From positions 2,604,001 through 2,668,000 of the forward strand of contig NZ_AP022584.1 of the NCBI RefSeq assembly GCF_010731675.1: a stretch of 64,000 nucleotides of DNA. The letters are read 5' to 3'. The stretch comes from Mycobacterium marseillense. GTDB taxonomy: Bacteria > Actinomycetota > Actinomycetes > Mycobacteriales > Mycobacteriaceae. The position numbers and the translations under genes were made by a program. Below are positions 26,043 through 36,093 of this stretch, piece after piece. A model generated the notes under the pieces. That model was not told where the DNA came from and ran no database searches. It saw nothing but the letters and a program-made list of their open reading frames with translations. Each line of letters starts with the position of its first letter. The first letter of the stretch is position 1.

Positions 26043-29000
26043 CGGGCCGCCCCGTCGGTGTGCACCGGACAGCACGGCCGGATGGGGCAGTGCGTGCAAC
26101 CGTCGTTACGCCGCGCGACGAACTGCGGGCCGGCCGTCGCGTCCGCCGCGCGCCGGATGACATCGCGCCACTCGTCGCCGCCGGCCGCTGTCAGCGGATC
26201 CTGTTCCCGTTCGACGGCCCCCGCCGCCCCGGTCTTGCCGACGTAAACCAGCCGCGCCCCACCGGGTTCCACCGTGTCACCCCCGGAGGCCACCAAGCCT
26301 TCGGCCACCGCCAGCTGATACATCGCCAGCTGGGCGTGTTGCTGGGCGTCGTCCTTGCTCACGGGGGACTTGCCGGTCTTGACATCGACGATCACCAGCC
26401 GGCCGGCGGCGTCGCGCTCCAGCCGGTCGACGCGGCCGCGCAATCGCACCTGTTTCCCGTCGCCGGCGTCCAGCGTTGCGTCGATCTCGACCTCGACGCC
26501 GACCTCGGTCAGCGCCCCGCGGCTCTGGCTTCGCCATGCGACGAACGCCTCGAGCATCGCGCGGTGGCGGGCCAGCTCGTTGTCCGAATGCCATTGCGCC
26601 GCAAAGGGCAGGTGCCGCCAGGCGCGCTCCAGCTGAGCCAGCAGTTCCGATTCGCTCGTTTGCGGTTCGGCGACCAGCGCATGCACCACCGACCCGATGG
26701 TGGAGCGCAGATCGCGCGGGTTGGTCCCGCCGTGCCGTTCGGCCAGCCAGCGCAGCGGGCAGTCGGTCAGCGTCTGCAGGGTCGACGGGGTCAGCGTGAC
26801 GACGTCGTCGCCGCCCCGCAGCGGTTCGCCGGTGCTGACTGCGGTCAGGCCGTGCCATCCGGCCGGGTCCGCGCCGGCCACCCCGGCTTTGGCCAGCCGG
26901 GCCAATTGTGTTGCCGCGCAGTCGCGGGCGAGATCGTCCACCGCCCCGTCGGGGGCGCAGACCACGCCGCGCAGCCGACCCACCAGGGCGGCCGCCGACA
27001 GCACTCGCGGTGACGAAACAGGCTGCAGCACGTCATCGTCCACGTCCTCGTCGGCCCACTGCGCGATGTCGAAGAAGAACGGCGACGGCAGCGCGGCCGC
27101 GTGGTCCGCGCCGCCGGTGTCACTGTCGACGGCCGTCACCAGCAGCCGCCGACGGGCGCGGCCCATCGCCGCCACCAGCAACCTGCGCTCCTCGGCCGCC
27201 AGGGGGGCCCGCATCGAGGCATCCGCAGTGACCCCGTCCAGCTCGTCGAGCAGGCGCTGGGTGCCCAGCACACCGCCGCGGGGAACGGTGTTGGGCCATA
27301 ACCCATCCTGCAATCCGGCGATGACCACGAATTCCCATTCGTGTCCCAGCGCGGCGTGCGCGCTGAGCACCCTGACCTGCCCGGCCGTGGCCGCCGGCTC
27401 GGGGTTGGCGCTCGGCAGCTGCAGCGCGGCGACGTGCTCGACCAGCCCGCGCACCGACGCACCCGAAGTCCGCGACACGTAATCGTCGGTGATGTCGAAC
27501 AACGCGGTCACCGACTCGAGATCCCGGGTGGCCTGGGCGGCGGCGGGACCGCCGCGCTCGCTGACCGACAGCCAGCGCCGCTGCAGCCCGGACCGGTGCC
27601 AGGCGGCCCACAGGGTGTAGCGCGGGTCTTCACCGGCGCCGTGGCACCGCGCGGCCGCATCCAGCACCGCGCGAACCTTGCGCAGCGAGCGGAACTGCGG
27701 GCCGGGCGGCACGGCGTCCGACAGCGCCTCGACCAACAGCTCGGTGAAATCGCCGGACGGGTGATCGGGGTTGGCGCGCTGCAGCGTTCGGCGCAGCTGG
27801 CGCAGCGAAACCGGGTCGACACGACCGATGGGCCCGGTCAGCAACGCGAGCGCCTGCTGTCCGTTCAGCCCGTCTGCGGCGGCCAGCAGCACGGTCAGCA
27901 GCGCACGCACCGCCGGCTCCTCGGCCAGCGGCCCGGTGGCGGGGGCCGCGGCCACCGGCACCCCGGCGGCGGCCAGCGCACGCGGCAACCGCGCGCCGGC
28001 CCGCGGCACCGAGCGGACGATGACCGCCATCTGCGACCAGGGCACGCCGTCGACCAGGTGCGCCCGCCGCAGCGCGTCGGCGATCGCCGCCGCCTCGGCG
28101 TGCGCGGAGGCGGCGAGCCGCACCGTGACCGACCCTTCCCCCGGCCCGGCGCCGTCGATCCGGCGGCCGGCGCTGCCGCCGGGCAACCGGGCGGCGATGC
28201 CGCTGACGGCGCGGGCCACAGCGGGCGCGCAGCGATGCGACGTCGTCAACGTCACCGCCGGGCCGTCGCCGTCGAGCAGCCCGGCCGGTTCGCCGCCCCG
28301 GAAGCCGAACACCGCCTGGTTGGGGTCGCCGGCGATCAGCGCCAGCTCGGCGCCCGCCGCGAGCACCCGAACCAGGCGAGCGGCCTGCGGGTCGAGTTGT
28401 TGGGCGTCGTCGACGAGCAGAACGCGAATCCGGCCGCGTTCGGCGGCCAGCAGCTCGGGGTCGACGGCGAACGCCTCCAGCGCCGCGCCCACCAATTCGG
28501 CGGCGCCGAGCGCGGGGGACGTCGCCTCCGGCGCGGCCGTGCCGACCGCCGCGCGCAGCAGCATCACCTGCTCGTACTGGCGCGCGAACTGACCGGCCGC
28601 CGTCCATTCCGGCCGGCGGCAGCGGCGGCCCAGCCGCTCCAATTCCTGGGGGTCGATACCGCGTTCGGCGCAGCGGGCCAGCAGGTTTCGCAGTTCGGTG
28701 GCGAACCCCGCGGTGCTCAGCGCCGGCCGTAGCTGCGCCGGCCATGCGGTCGCCGCGCGCGGGCCGTCGTCGAGGTCTCCGGCCAGCAGTTCCCGGATGA
28801 TGGCGTCCTGCTCGGCGCTGGTGACCAGCCGCGGGGGTGCATCGCCGGCACGCTCGGCGGCGCGCCGCAAGACCGCGTAGGCGTACCCGTGCACGGTCCG
28901 CACCAGCGGTTCGCTGACGGCGACGCGACCCGGGCCGTCCGATCGCGAGCGCAGCAACGCCGTCGTCAATGCGCTGCGCTCGGCCATCCCGAGCCGGCCG

Positions 29001-29173
29001 GAACCGGTAAGCAGCAGAACCGATTCCGGGTCCATCCCGCCGTCGATCTGGGCGACCGCCGCGTCGATCAGCAGGCTGCTCTTGCCGGTGCCGGGCCCGC
29101 CCAGCACGCGAACGACCCCGCGCGCCCCGGGCACCAGCAGAGCGCTCGCGTCGGCCTCCCAGGTGTGTGCCAT
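26039..29173 (-). CDS. adnA: helicase-nuclease AdnA
   Basis: The 1044-residue partner of AdnB begins with VVRVLGGPGTGKSSLL, followed by weaker motor motifs (LLVDDAQQLDP, GDPNQAVFGFRGG, LSAHAALGHEWEFVVI, MGRARRRLLV). Its C-terminus is RecB-like with GRVDRL, VIVDVKTGKSPVSK and AQLAMYQLAV. It then ends in a cysteine cluster CTHCPIRPCCPVH that probably holds an iron-sulfur site closing the nuclease fold. It acts with AdnB in DNA end processing for recombination. ATG 29173 (MAHTWEADAS) is chosen over TTG 29185. A small acidic gene is divergent at 29296, so the promoter lies within those 122 bases. Confidence 0.95.
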   Translation of the reverse strand: MAHTWEADASALLVPGARGVVRVLGGPGTGKSSLLIDAAVAQIDGGMDPESVLLLTGSGRLGMAERSALTTALLRSRSDGPGRVAVSEPLVRTVHGYAYAVLRRAAERAGDAPPRLVTSAEQDAIIRELLAGDLDDGPRAATAWPAQLRPALSTAGFATELRNLLARCAERGIDPQELERLGRRCRRPEWTAAGQFARQYEQVMLLRAAVGTAAPEATSPALGAAELVGAALEAFAVDPELLAAERGRIRVLLVDDAQQLDPQAARLVRVLAAGAELALIAGDPNQAVFGFRGGEPAGLLDGDGPAVTLTTSHRCAPAVARAVSGIAARLPGGSAGRRIDGAGPGEGSVTVRLAASAHAEAAAIADALRRAHLVDGVPWSQMAVIVRSVPRAGARLPRALAAAGVPVAAAPATGPLAEEPAVRALLTVLLAAADGLNGQQALALLTGPIGRVDPVSLRQLRRTLQRANPDHPSGDFTELLVEALSDAVPPGPQFRSLRKVRAVLDAAARCHGAGEDPRYTLWAAWHRSGLQRRWLSVSERGGPAAAQATRDLESVTALFDITDDYVSRTSGASVRGLVEHVAALQLPSANPEPAATAGQVRVLSAHAALGHEWEFVVIAGLQDGLWPNTVPRGGVLGTQRLLDELDGVTADASMRAPLAAEERRLLVAAMGRARRRLLVTAVDSDTGGADHAAALPSPFFFDIAQWADEDVDDDVLQPVSSPRVLSAAALVGRLRGVVCAPDGAVDDLARDCAATQLARLAKAGVAGADPAGWHGLTAVSTGEPLRGGDDVVTLTPSTLQTLTDCPLRWLAERHGGTNPRDLRSTIGSVVHALVAEPQTSESELLAQLERAWRHLPFAAQWHSDNELARHRAMLEAFVAWRSQSRGALTEVGVEVEIDATLDAGDGKQVRLRGRVDRLERDAAGRLVIVDVKTGKSPVSKDDAQQHAQLAMYQLAVAEGLVASGGDTVEPGGARLVYVGKTGAAGAVEREQDPLTAAGGDEWRDVIRRAADATAGPQFVARRNDGCTHCPIRPCCPVHTDGAAR

Positions 29174-29295
29174 GGCTGCATGCAATCACCAGGGTGTGAC
29201 AAGTGGGCCCGGCCGACGCCGACGCCGGCTCCTACTCTGGAAGTCGCAGCAGCGCGAAGAATGATCTCGAGGCAGCACAGGAGGGGTTGAAGACC

Positions 29296-29496
29296 ATGAC
29301 GGACGAACGCGGCTTTCCCACCGACGAGGCGCCCGAGGGCGACGCGGTGGAGCAACGCCGGCCCGCCGCTTCCGACGACGACGCCGGCCTGGACATCAAT
29401 TACGTGAGCGCCCGGGATCGCGAGGCCAACGAAGCCGACGTGATCGAGCAGGCCTACGTCGTGTCCGCGGACGACGATCGGGATGACGACCGCTGA
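29296..29496 (+). CDS. small acidic protein of unknown function
   Basis: The 66-residue product starts MTDERGFPTDEAPEGDAVEQ and is highly acidic, ending DVIEQAYVVSADDDRDDDR. It has no cysteine pair, membrane segment or known domain and may be disordered. ATG 29296 has AGGAGGGG about ten bases upstream; the longer open frame to 29203 has no support. It lies 45 bases before lipV on the same strand and is divergent from adnA. I think a similar small gene exists at this place in M. tuberculosis but cannot name it with certainty. Confidence 0.7.
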   Translation: MTDERGFPTDEAPEGDAVEQRRPAASDDDAGLDINYVSARDREANEADVIEQAYVVSADDDRDDDR

Positions 29497-29541
29497 GGGC
29501 CGCCCGCGAAGCCCGGTGATGACGGCTGGCACCATCGACGC

Positions 29542-30327
29542 GTGACCGCTGAGTTGTACGTCCACCGCTACGGCCCGTCCGGTCCGGCGCGGATCCTGGC
29601 GCTGCACGGGTTGACCGGGCACGGGCAGCGCTGGCAGCAGCTGTCCGGCCTGCTACCCGAGATCGGGCTGGCCGCACCGGATCTACTCGGCCACGGCCGC
29701 TCCTCGTGGGCTGCGCCGTGGACCATCGACGCCAACGTCGCGGCGCTGGCCGCCCTGCTCGACGCGCAGGCCGGCACGCCGGTGGTGGTGGTCGGCCATT
29801 CGTTCGGCGCGGGCCTTGCCATGCACGTGGCCGCGGCCCGGCCGAACCAGGTGGCGGGACTGCTGCTCCTGGATCCGGCGATCGGGCTGGACGGCGCGTG
29901 GATGGGCGAGATCGCCGAGGCCATGTTGTCCTCGCCCGACTATCCCGACGCCGAGGAAGCGCGCATGGAGAAGGTGCATGGTTCGTGGTCGGACGTCGAG
30001 CCCGCGCTGCTCGACGCCGAGCTCGACGAGCATCTGATCGCGCTGCCGAATGGACGCTACGGCTGGCGCATCAGCCTGCCGGCGATGATGGCGTACTGGA
30101 GCGAGCTCGCCCGCGACGCCGTGCTGCCGCCGGCCCACACGCCCACGATCCTGGTGCGCGCCAAGCGAACATCGCCGCCGTATGTCACCGACGAACTCGT
30201 TACGGGCCTTGCGCAGCGGCTGGGATCCCGTTTCCGGCTGCTGGATTTCGACTGCAACCACATGGTGCCCTACGCCAAGCCCGACGACGTCGCCGCGCTG
30301 GCCCGCGAGTTGCTGGAAGCCCGCTGA
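29542..30327 (+). CDS. lipV: alpha/beta hydrolase, lipase LipV
   Basis: The 261-residue protein is a compact alpha/beta hydrolase. The oxyanion strand is LALHGLTGHGQRW, the nucleophile elbow is VVGHSFGAGLAMH, and the catalytic acid is probably in the TPTILVRAKR to LLDFDCNHMVPY region, where His in NHMV completes the triad. It has no signal peptide. The position between adnA and the ATL gene matches LipV (Rv3203) of M. tuberculosis, a serine esterase active on short acyl esters. GTG 29542 gives the expected N-terminal strand ELYVHRYGPSG. The ATL gene starts 2 bases after its stop. Confidence 0.9.
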   Translation: MTAELYVHRYGPSGPARILALHGLTGHGQRWQQLSGLLPEIGLAAPDLLGHGRSSWAAPWTIDANVAALAALLDAQAGTPVVVVGHSFGAGLAMHVAAARPNQVAGLLLLDPAIGLDGAWMGEIAEAMLSSPDYPDAEEARMEKVHGSWSDVEPALLDAELDEHLIALPNGRYGWRISLPAMMAYWSELARDAVLPPAHTPTILVRAKRTSPPYVTDELVTGLAQRLGSRFRLLDFDCNHMVPYAKPDDVAALARELLEAR

Positions 30328-30329
30328 CC

Positions 30330-30701
30330 GTGGCGCCGGTGACCGAGGATCAGGTCGAGCGGGTGCGAGCGCTGGTCGCCGCCATCCCGTCCGGCAGGGT
30401 GGCCACCTACGGCGACATCGCCTCGGTCGCAGGGCTTTCCAGTCCGCGAATCGTCGGCTGGATCATGCGGACCGACTCCTCTGACCTGCCGTGGCACCGC
30501 GTCATCACCGCCTCCGGGCGTCCGGCGCGCCATCTGACCACCCGCCAGCTGGAGCTGCTGCGCGCCGAGGGCGTGCTTGCCCACGACGGCCGGATCGCGC
30601 TGGCCGAGGTTCGCTACGAATTCCCCAACGGGGCTTACCGGCCGGTGGCGATCGCCAGCGCGGCGAAGCGCCGCGCAGCGGGTCGCCACGCGGCCGACTA
30701 G
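30330..30701 (+). CDS. alkyltransferase-like (ATL) DNA-binding protein
   Basis: The 123-residue protein has the DNA-binding domain of O6-methylguanine methyltransferase: GRVATYGDIASVAGLSSPR is the recognition helix region with the Arg finger following. At the place of the reactive PCHR motif it has LPWHRVITASG, with Trp replacing Cys. That substitution defines ATL proteins, which bind O6-alkylguanine without repairing it and hand it to nucleotide excision repair. The gene lies directly after lipV (2-base gap, GTG start) and probably shares its mRNA. Its last four bases overlap the convergent gene at 30698. Confidence 0.9.
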   Translation: MAPVTEDQVERVRALVAAIPSGRVATYGDIASVAGLSSPRIVGWIMRTDSSDLPWHRVITASGRPARHLTTRQLELLRAEGVLAHDGRIALAEVRYEFPNGAYRPVAIASAAKRRAAGRHAAD

Positions 30702-31552
30702 AGCACCAGCCGGACCAGCGCCGCGGTGCGGGCCAGCCCGGGGAACGCCTCGGCGGTGGAACGCGGGTGTAGCGCGTGGACCGCAAGGCGAAACATCAAC
30801 GCCCGCAACAACATCTGCGGCCATTCCGGCAGGGCGTTCCAGCGTTCGATGAGTCCGTCGTCGGCCTCACCCCAGGACAACGCGTCGATGACGACCACGC
30901 CCGCCGCCCACGACGCCGGTCGCCAGTACGGGCTGATGTCGGTGATGCCGGGTGCCGCGGTGCCGACGAAAAGCACTGTGCCGTAAAGGTCCCCGTGCAC
31001 CAACTGGTTGGGGCTCTTGGTCGGCTTGCGCAACGTGGCGAGCTGGTTGAGCAGCTCCACCGAGCGCTCGGCGTCCGCGGTCGCGGGGGCCGTTCGGGCG
31101 CCGGGCGGCACGGAGGCCAGCGGCCGTTCCTCCCAGGCCGCGCGGTCGGCGGCGATGAAGATGTCGACGTCCCCCCAGGGCGCCGTGGGGCCCTGGGTCA
31201 GAAAGCGGGGGCGGTCCAGTTTGCCCGTCGCCTCGTGCAGGCGCACCGCCGCCGAGACGACCTCGTCGTGGCGGGGCTCCGGCGTGCCGGCGACGAAGGT
31301 GTCCGCGCGCCACCCGGAAACGACGTAGCGCCCGTCGGTGGAACGGACCGGGCGGGCCAGCCGGACGCCGTCGACGAACAACGTCTCGCGAACCCGGGCG
31401 GACCACGACGCGCGGGCATTGTCGGCCACCAGCGACAAGACGACTTCACCGCACCGCCAGCCGCCCTCCCAGCTGGCGCCCAGATAGACGGGTTTGACGC
31501 CGGCCAAACCGAACGCCGACAGCACATGGTCCGGCGGTGGCTCGACAGTCAC
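30698..31552 (-). CDS. TIGR02569-type actinobacterial protein, kinase-like (Rv3205c homologue)
   Basis: The 284-residue protein belongs to a family confined to actinobacteria. Its fold seems related to aminoglycoside phosphotransferases: LVHGDLYGTVLF stands at the catalytic loop and ITDISPYWRPASWAAGVVV at the metal-binding Asp motif. The N-terminal AFGLAGVKPVYLGASWEGGWRCGEVVLSL may form the nucleotide-binding lobe. Key positions are altered compared with true kinases, so activity is uncertain. It converges on the ATL gene with a 4-base overlap of the stops, and moeZ lies upstream at 31588 to 32787 in the same direction, 35 bases apart. Confidence 0.8.
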   Translation of the reverse strand: MTVEPPPDHVLSAFGLAGVKPVYLGASWEGGWRCGEVVLSLVADNARASWSARVRETLFVDGVRLARPVRSTDGRYVVSGWRADTFVAGTPEPRHDEVVSAAVRLHEATGKLDRPRFLTQGPTAPWGDVDIFIAADRAAWEERPLASVPPGARTAPATADAERSVELLNQLATLRKPTKSPNQLVHGDLYGTVLFVGTAAPGITDISPYWRPASWAAGVVVIDALSWGEADDGLIERWNALPEWPQMLLRALMFRLAVHALHPRSTAEAFPGLARTAALVRLVL

Positions 31553-31587
31553 ACCGGTACTCTAAACGAGTACAACAGTCCTATTGG

Positions 31588-32787
31588 TCAGTACAGGATC
31601 ATGTCGGGTTGCATCTGCTGCGCCCAGGCCACAATTCCGCCCTCCAAGTGCACCGCATCGGCGAATCCCGCCTGCTTCAGCACCGCCAGCGCCTGCGCCG
31701 AGCGAACCCCCGTTTTGCAATACAGCACCGGCATGCGATCCCGCGGCAGCTTTGCCAGACCCTCCCCGGAGTTGATCGACGACTGCGGGACCAGCTGCGC
31801 CCCGTCGATGTGCACGATGTCGAACTCCACGGGCTCGCGGACGTCGATCAGGGCCAGCTCCTTGCCGGAATCCAGCAGCTCGCGCAGCTCCCGCGGGGTG
31901 ATGGCGGAGTCATCGGCGAGCGCGTCGTCGGCCGGGGCTTCGGCCACCACGCCACACAACTGCTCGTAGTCAACGAGCTCGGTGATCGTCGGCCTCGACG
32001 CGTCGGTCGGGTCGCGACGAATCGCGATGGTGCGGTAGGTCATTTGCAGCGCGTCGTAGATCATCAATCGCCCCAGCAGCGAGTCGCCGATGCCGGTGAT
32101 GAGTTTGATCACTTCAGTGCTCATCACCGAGGCGATGGACGCGCAGACGATGCCCAGCACGCCGCCCTCGGCGCACGACGGCACGGTGCCGGGCGGCGGC
32201 GGCTCCGGGTAGAGATCGCGGTAGTTGAGGCCGCGTCCGTCGGGCGCGTCCTCCCAGCACACCGAGATCTGGCCCTCGAATTGGTAGATCGACCCCCACA
32301 CGTACGGCTTTTTCGCCAGCACCGCCGCGTCGTTGATCAGATAGCGGGTGGCGAAGTTGTCGGTGCCGTCCACGATCAGGTCGTACTGGCCGAACAACTC
32401 GACGGCGTTGGTGGAGTCCAGGCGTACCTCGTGCAGGCGCACGTCGACCAGCGGGTTGATCGCGGCCATCGACTCGCGCGCCGAGACGGCCTTGGGCCGC
32501 CCGACGTCGGCGACGCCGTGGATGATCTGGCGGTGCAGGTTGGATTCCTCGACGACGTCGAATTCGACGATGCCGATGGTGCCCACGCCTGCGGCGGCCA
32601 GGTAGAGCAGGGTCGGCGCCCCCAGGCCGCCGGCGCCGATCACCAGCACCCGGGCGTTCTTGAGCCGCTTCTGCCCGTCGACGCCCAGGCCGGGAATGAT
32701 CAGGTGACGGCTGTAGCGGGCCACCTCGTCACCGGTCAGGTGGTCTGCGGGCGCCACCAGCGGCGGCAACGACGACACGGACAACAT
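31588..32787 (-). CDS. moeZ: adenylyltransferase/sulfurtransferase MoeZ
   Basis: The 399-residue protein fuses an E1-like ThiF/MoeB domain with a C-terminal rhodanese domain. The first shows RYSRHLIIPGLGVDGQKRL, the nucleotide loop VIGAGGLGAPTLLYLAAAG and DGTDNFATRYLIND. The second has the active loop VLYCKTGVRSAQAL with the persulfide-bearing Cys. MoeZ adenylates the C-terminal glycine of sulfur carriers such as MoaD2 and CysO and transfers sulfur to them, for molybdopterin and O-phosphoserine-dependent cysteine synthesis. The start near VSSLPPLVAPADHLTGDEVAR fits the M. tuberculosis protein (Rv3206c, also called moeB1). A dispersed repeat fills the gap to the upstream gene. Confidence 0.95.
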   Translation of the reverse strand: MLSVSSLPPLVAPADHLTGDEVARYSRHLIIPGLGVDGQKRLKNARVLVIGAGGLGAPTLLYLAAAGVGTIGIVEFDVVEESNLHRQIIHGVADVGRPKAVSARESMAAINPLVDVRLHEVRLDSTNAVELFGQYDLIVDGTDNFATRYLINDAAVLAKKPYVWGSIYQFEGQISVCWEDAPDGRGLNYRDLYPEPPPPGTVPSCAEGGVLGIVCASIASVMSTEVIKLITGIGDSLLGRLMIYDALQMTYRTIAIRRDPTDASRPTITELVDYEQLCGVVAEAPADDALADDSAITPRELRELLDSGKELALIDVREPVEFDIVHIDGAQLVPQSSINSGEGLAKLPRDRMPVLYCKTGVRSAQALAVLKQAGFADAVHLEGGIVAWAQQMQPDMILY

Positions 32788-32880
32788 CTCCTCGGTTTGG
32801 CTTCTCCAACCATCACAGCAGCCCGCCGGGACGACGGCAACGAGACGTCGCGCTCGAACGATCGGGCTAGGCCGATTGCC

Positions 32881-32925
32881 CGCCTCCTCCTCACGCCACT
32901 ACGCGGCGCGCATCGTCGGCGGGCT
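32881..32925. repeat. diverged copy of the dispersed intergenic repeat
   Basis: This 45-bp unit (cgcctcctcctcacgcc ... cgcatcgtcggcgggct) aligns with the 48-bp units at 20282-20385, including the shared end CGCATCGTC-GGGCT. It overlaps the last two bases of the DUF3152 gene stop. Flanking GCCCGCC and GGCGGGC can pair, so it might fold and end transcription. Confidence 0.65.
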
Positions 32926-33961
32926 AGGCGATCGGGTACGGCCAGGGGTTGAACCGGCAGGTCTTCCCGTCGGCCTTGACGGTGTCGGGGTCGAATCCCG
33001 CGGCGTCGTTGTTAGACGTCGAGAACGTCTGCTGCATCATCACCGGCGCCAGGGCGCCCTGCTGTTCGCAAGCCTCGTGGTGCAGGTATCCGATGGCGTG
33101 GCCGACCTCGTGGTTGATCACGTACTGCCGGTACGAGCCGATATCGCCTTCGAACGGCACGGCGCCGCGCACCCAGCGCGCCTCGTTGATGAAGACCCGG
33201 GCCTCGCGGTTGGCGCCGAAAACCGGGTTGTAGCAGGACGTCTCCAGCCGGAATTCGTAGCCGCAACCCTCCCGCACCGTCACCGGCGACACCAGCGAGA
33301 TCCGAAAGTCCGGCTTTACCCCGTTGGCAACGTCGACCCGGATGAAGGCGAACTGCGGGTTGTGCGTCCAGCCCTTCGGATTCGCCAGGGTCTGGTCGAC
33401 CATCTGGGCGAACGCCTCGTCGCCACCGAACATCGTCGGATCGATGCCGTTCTCCACCTCGACGGTGTACCGGAACACCTTGGCGGTGCCCTGACCGATC
33501 TGGGGCGTCGCGCCGGGCACCACGTGCCACGTCTTGTCGCCCGCTTCGGTGAAGGGGCCGCCGTCCGGCAACGTCCCGGCCGGCAGGTTGGCGTCGAACG
33601 CGGCGAGCCCGCGCGGCGGGGCGTCGATGATCGTGGTGCCCACCGCGCCGATCGCGGGCGGAGTCTCGATGGGCTGACTGGCCGTCGGCTTCGACGCGCC
33701 GGCGCCGGTCACCGTCTGGTACATGACCACGCCGGTCAGCACCGCCAGCACGGGCAGGGCGTACGCGCGCCAGCCGTAGGTGGAGACGAACCGCCCCAGC
33801 CACGTCTGTTTACGCCACTGGCGCTGCCGCTCACGATCGGCCCGCGCCCGCCCGGCTTCCGGGGCGGCCAAGGGGTCGCGCAGCGCGCGCAACGGCTCGC
33901 GCCACTCGTCGCGCAGCACCGGCACGCGACCGCTACTGCGCGGGGGCCGCTGCGACGTCAT
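32924..33961 (-). CDS. membrane-anchored metzincin-like protease, DUF3152 (Rv3207c homologue)
   Basis: The 345-residue protein has a basic cytosolic start, one membrane anchor (about 66-83, YALPVLAVLTGVVMYQTV) and an extracytoplasmic domain. That domain contains HEVGHAIGYLH at residues 284-294, the HExxHxxGxxH zinc site of metzincin proteases, followed by VMMQQ as a possible Met-turn. Cysteines near CGYEFRLETSCYN and HHEAC may form disulfides. The active domain should lie in the cell-wall space. ATG 33961 is chosen; the open frame extends 61 codons further upstream across the gap to the TetR gene without support. The DUF3152 family is typical of actinobacteria, and the natural substrate is unknown. 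Confidence 0.9.
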   Translation of the reverse strand: MTSQRPPRSSGRVPVLRDEWREPLRALRDPLAAPEAGRARADRERQRQWRKQTWLGRFVSTYGWRAYALPVLAVLTGVVMYQTVTGAGASKPTASQPIETPPAIGAVGTTIIDAPPRGLAAFDANLPAGTLPDGGPFTEAGDKTWHVVPGATPQIGQGTAKVFRYTVEVENGIDPTMFGGDEAFAQMVDQTLANPKGWTHNPQFAFIRVDVANGVKPDFRISLVSPVTVREGCGYEFRLETSCYNPVFGANREARVFINEARWVRGAVPFEGDIGSYRQYVINHEVGHAIGYLHHEACEQQGALAPVMMQQTFSTSNNDAAGFDPDTVKADGKTCRFNPWPYPIA

Positions 33962-34084
33962 TTTCCCAGGATTACACAGCCGGCCACCCGCGCCGACCGT
34001 GGCGCGCCCGAATCCCCCGCCCGACACCGCTTCTGCCAGCGGCGACAAAGGCGATGGCGGGAGCTGCAACCCCGCGGGTAGTAA

Positions 34085-35100
<1,016 letters not shown>

Positions 35101-35301
35101 GGTCACCCCTTCCGTAGGCATTGGAGTCGTGCGCGGGCGGCGAAGTCCCAGCCCTGTCAGCAGCAGGCTAGTTGACGCGGCTGACCCCCACCTCGTCGCG
35201 TCCCCACACTTCGCGGTCAGCGAAACTTCGGTCGCGCGCCGATAACGATTCGCTTGCAGGTTGTCTCACGCACCCGCGCGATACCCGATCCGTGCTTTCA
35301 C

Positions 35302-36027
35302 ATGGCTAACTTCGGCCCCATGGGTACCACATTGCCGCACCTCGACGACCGGATCCGGAGCTACCCGGACGACGACGCTGACGACTGCGACACCGACCCC
35401 TACCTGAATGCCGACTACAACTGGACGGGCTGGCCGGCCGACTCGCGCTGGCGACCCGCGACGGCCATTCTCGGCGCGGTGGTGGCCGTGGGCGCCATCG
35501 CCACCGCCGTCATCATCAACAGCGGCGACAGCGCGTCCACCAAGGCCACGCTGGGAGCGCCGACCCCGAGCGTGGTGACCACGGCGCCCGCGACGACCAA
35601 GGCGTCCACGCCGCCGAGCCCCTCACGCGTGGCCCAGCTGCCGCCCGAGACCGTGACGACCGTCACCACACCGAGCGCCGCGCCGAGCACCCCCGCGGCC
35701 CAAATGCCCACGGCCGCACCGTCTCTCGTGCCGGCGCCGCCGACGGCAGCGCTGAACCCGCGCACCGTCGTCTACAGCGTGAGCGGGACCAAGCAGCTGC
35801 TGGACCTGGTGAACGTGGTCTACACCGACGCGCGGGGGGTCCCCCAGAGCGAGTTCAACGTGTCGCTGCCGTGGTCGAAGGTGGTGGTCCTCAATCCCGG
35901 CGTGCAGACCGAATCGGTCGTCGCGACGAGCTTCTACGGCCAGCTCAGCTGCTCGGTCTTCAACGCCGCCGGCCAGCGGATCATGGCGTCGGGCAACCCG
36001 TCGAACATGGCGACCTGCTCACACTGA
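35302..36027 (+). CDS. Thr/Pro-rich single-pass membrane protein (Rv3209 homologue)
   Basis: The 241-residue protein has an acidic cytosolic start (DDDADDCDTDPYL), one membrane segment (ATAILGAVVAVGAIATAVII) and a long Thr/Pro/Ala-rich stalk. The outer domain of about 85 residues has VVYSVSGTKQLLDLVNVVYTD and a closing Cys pair (SCSVFN, MATCSH). The outer domain resembles the MmpS-type beta sandwich. ATG 35302 (MANFGPM) is used; ATG 35320 is possible. No MmpL partner is adjacent. A role in the envelope is inferred from the topology alone. Confidence 0.8.
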   Translation: MANFGPMGTTLPHLDDRIRSYPDDDADDCDTDPYLNADYNWTGWPADSRWRPATAILGAVVAVGAIATAVIINSGDSASTKATLGAPTPSVVTTAPATTKASTPPSPSRVAQLPPETVTTVTTPSAAPSTPAAQMPTAAPSLVPAPPTAALNPRTVVYSVSGTKQLLDLVNVVYTDARGVPQSEFNVSLPWSKVVVLNPGVQTESVVATSFYGQLSCSVFNAAGQRIMASGNPSNMATCSH

Positions 36028-36093
36028 GTCCTGTGGCCCACGCCCGCGACCCGCTGCGCCCGGCCACGCCGCGCTTGCGAGCACGGCGAAGCG

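Noticed and set aside
30330..30701. Active O6-methylguanine methyltransferase
   Set aside because: The reactive Cys of PCHR is replaced by Trp (PWHR), so alkyl transfer is not possible; it is an ATL protein.
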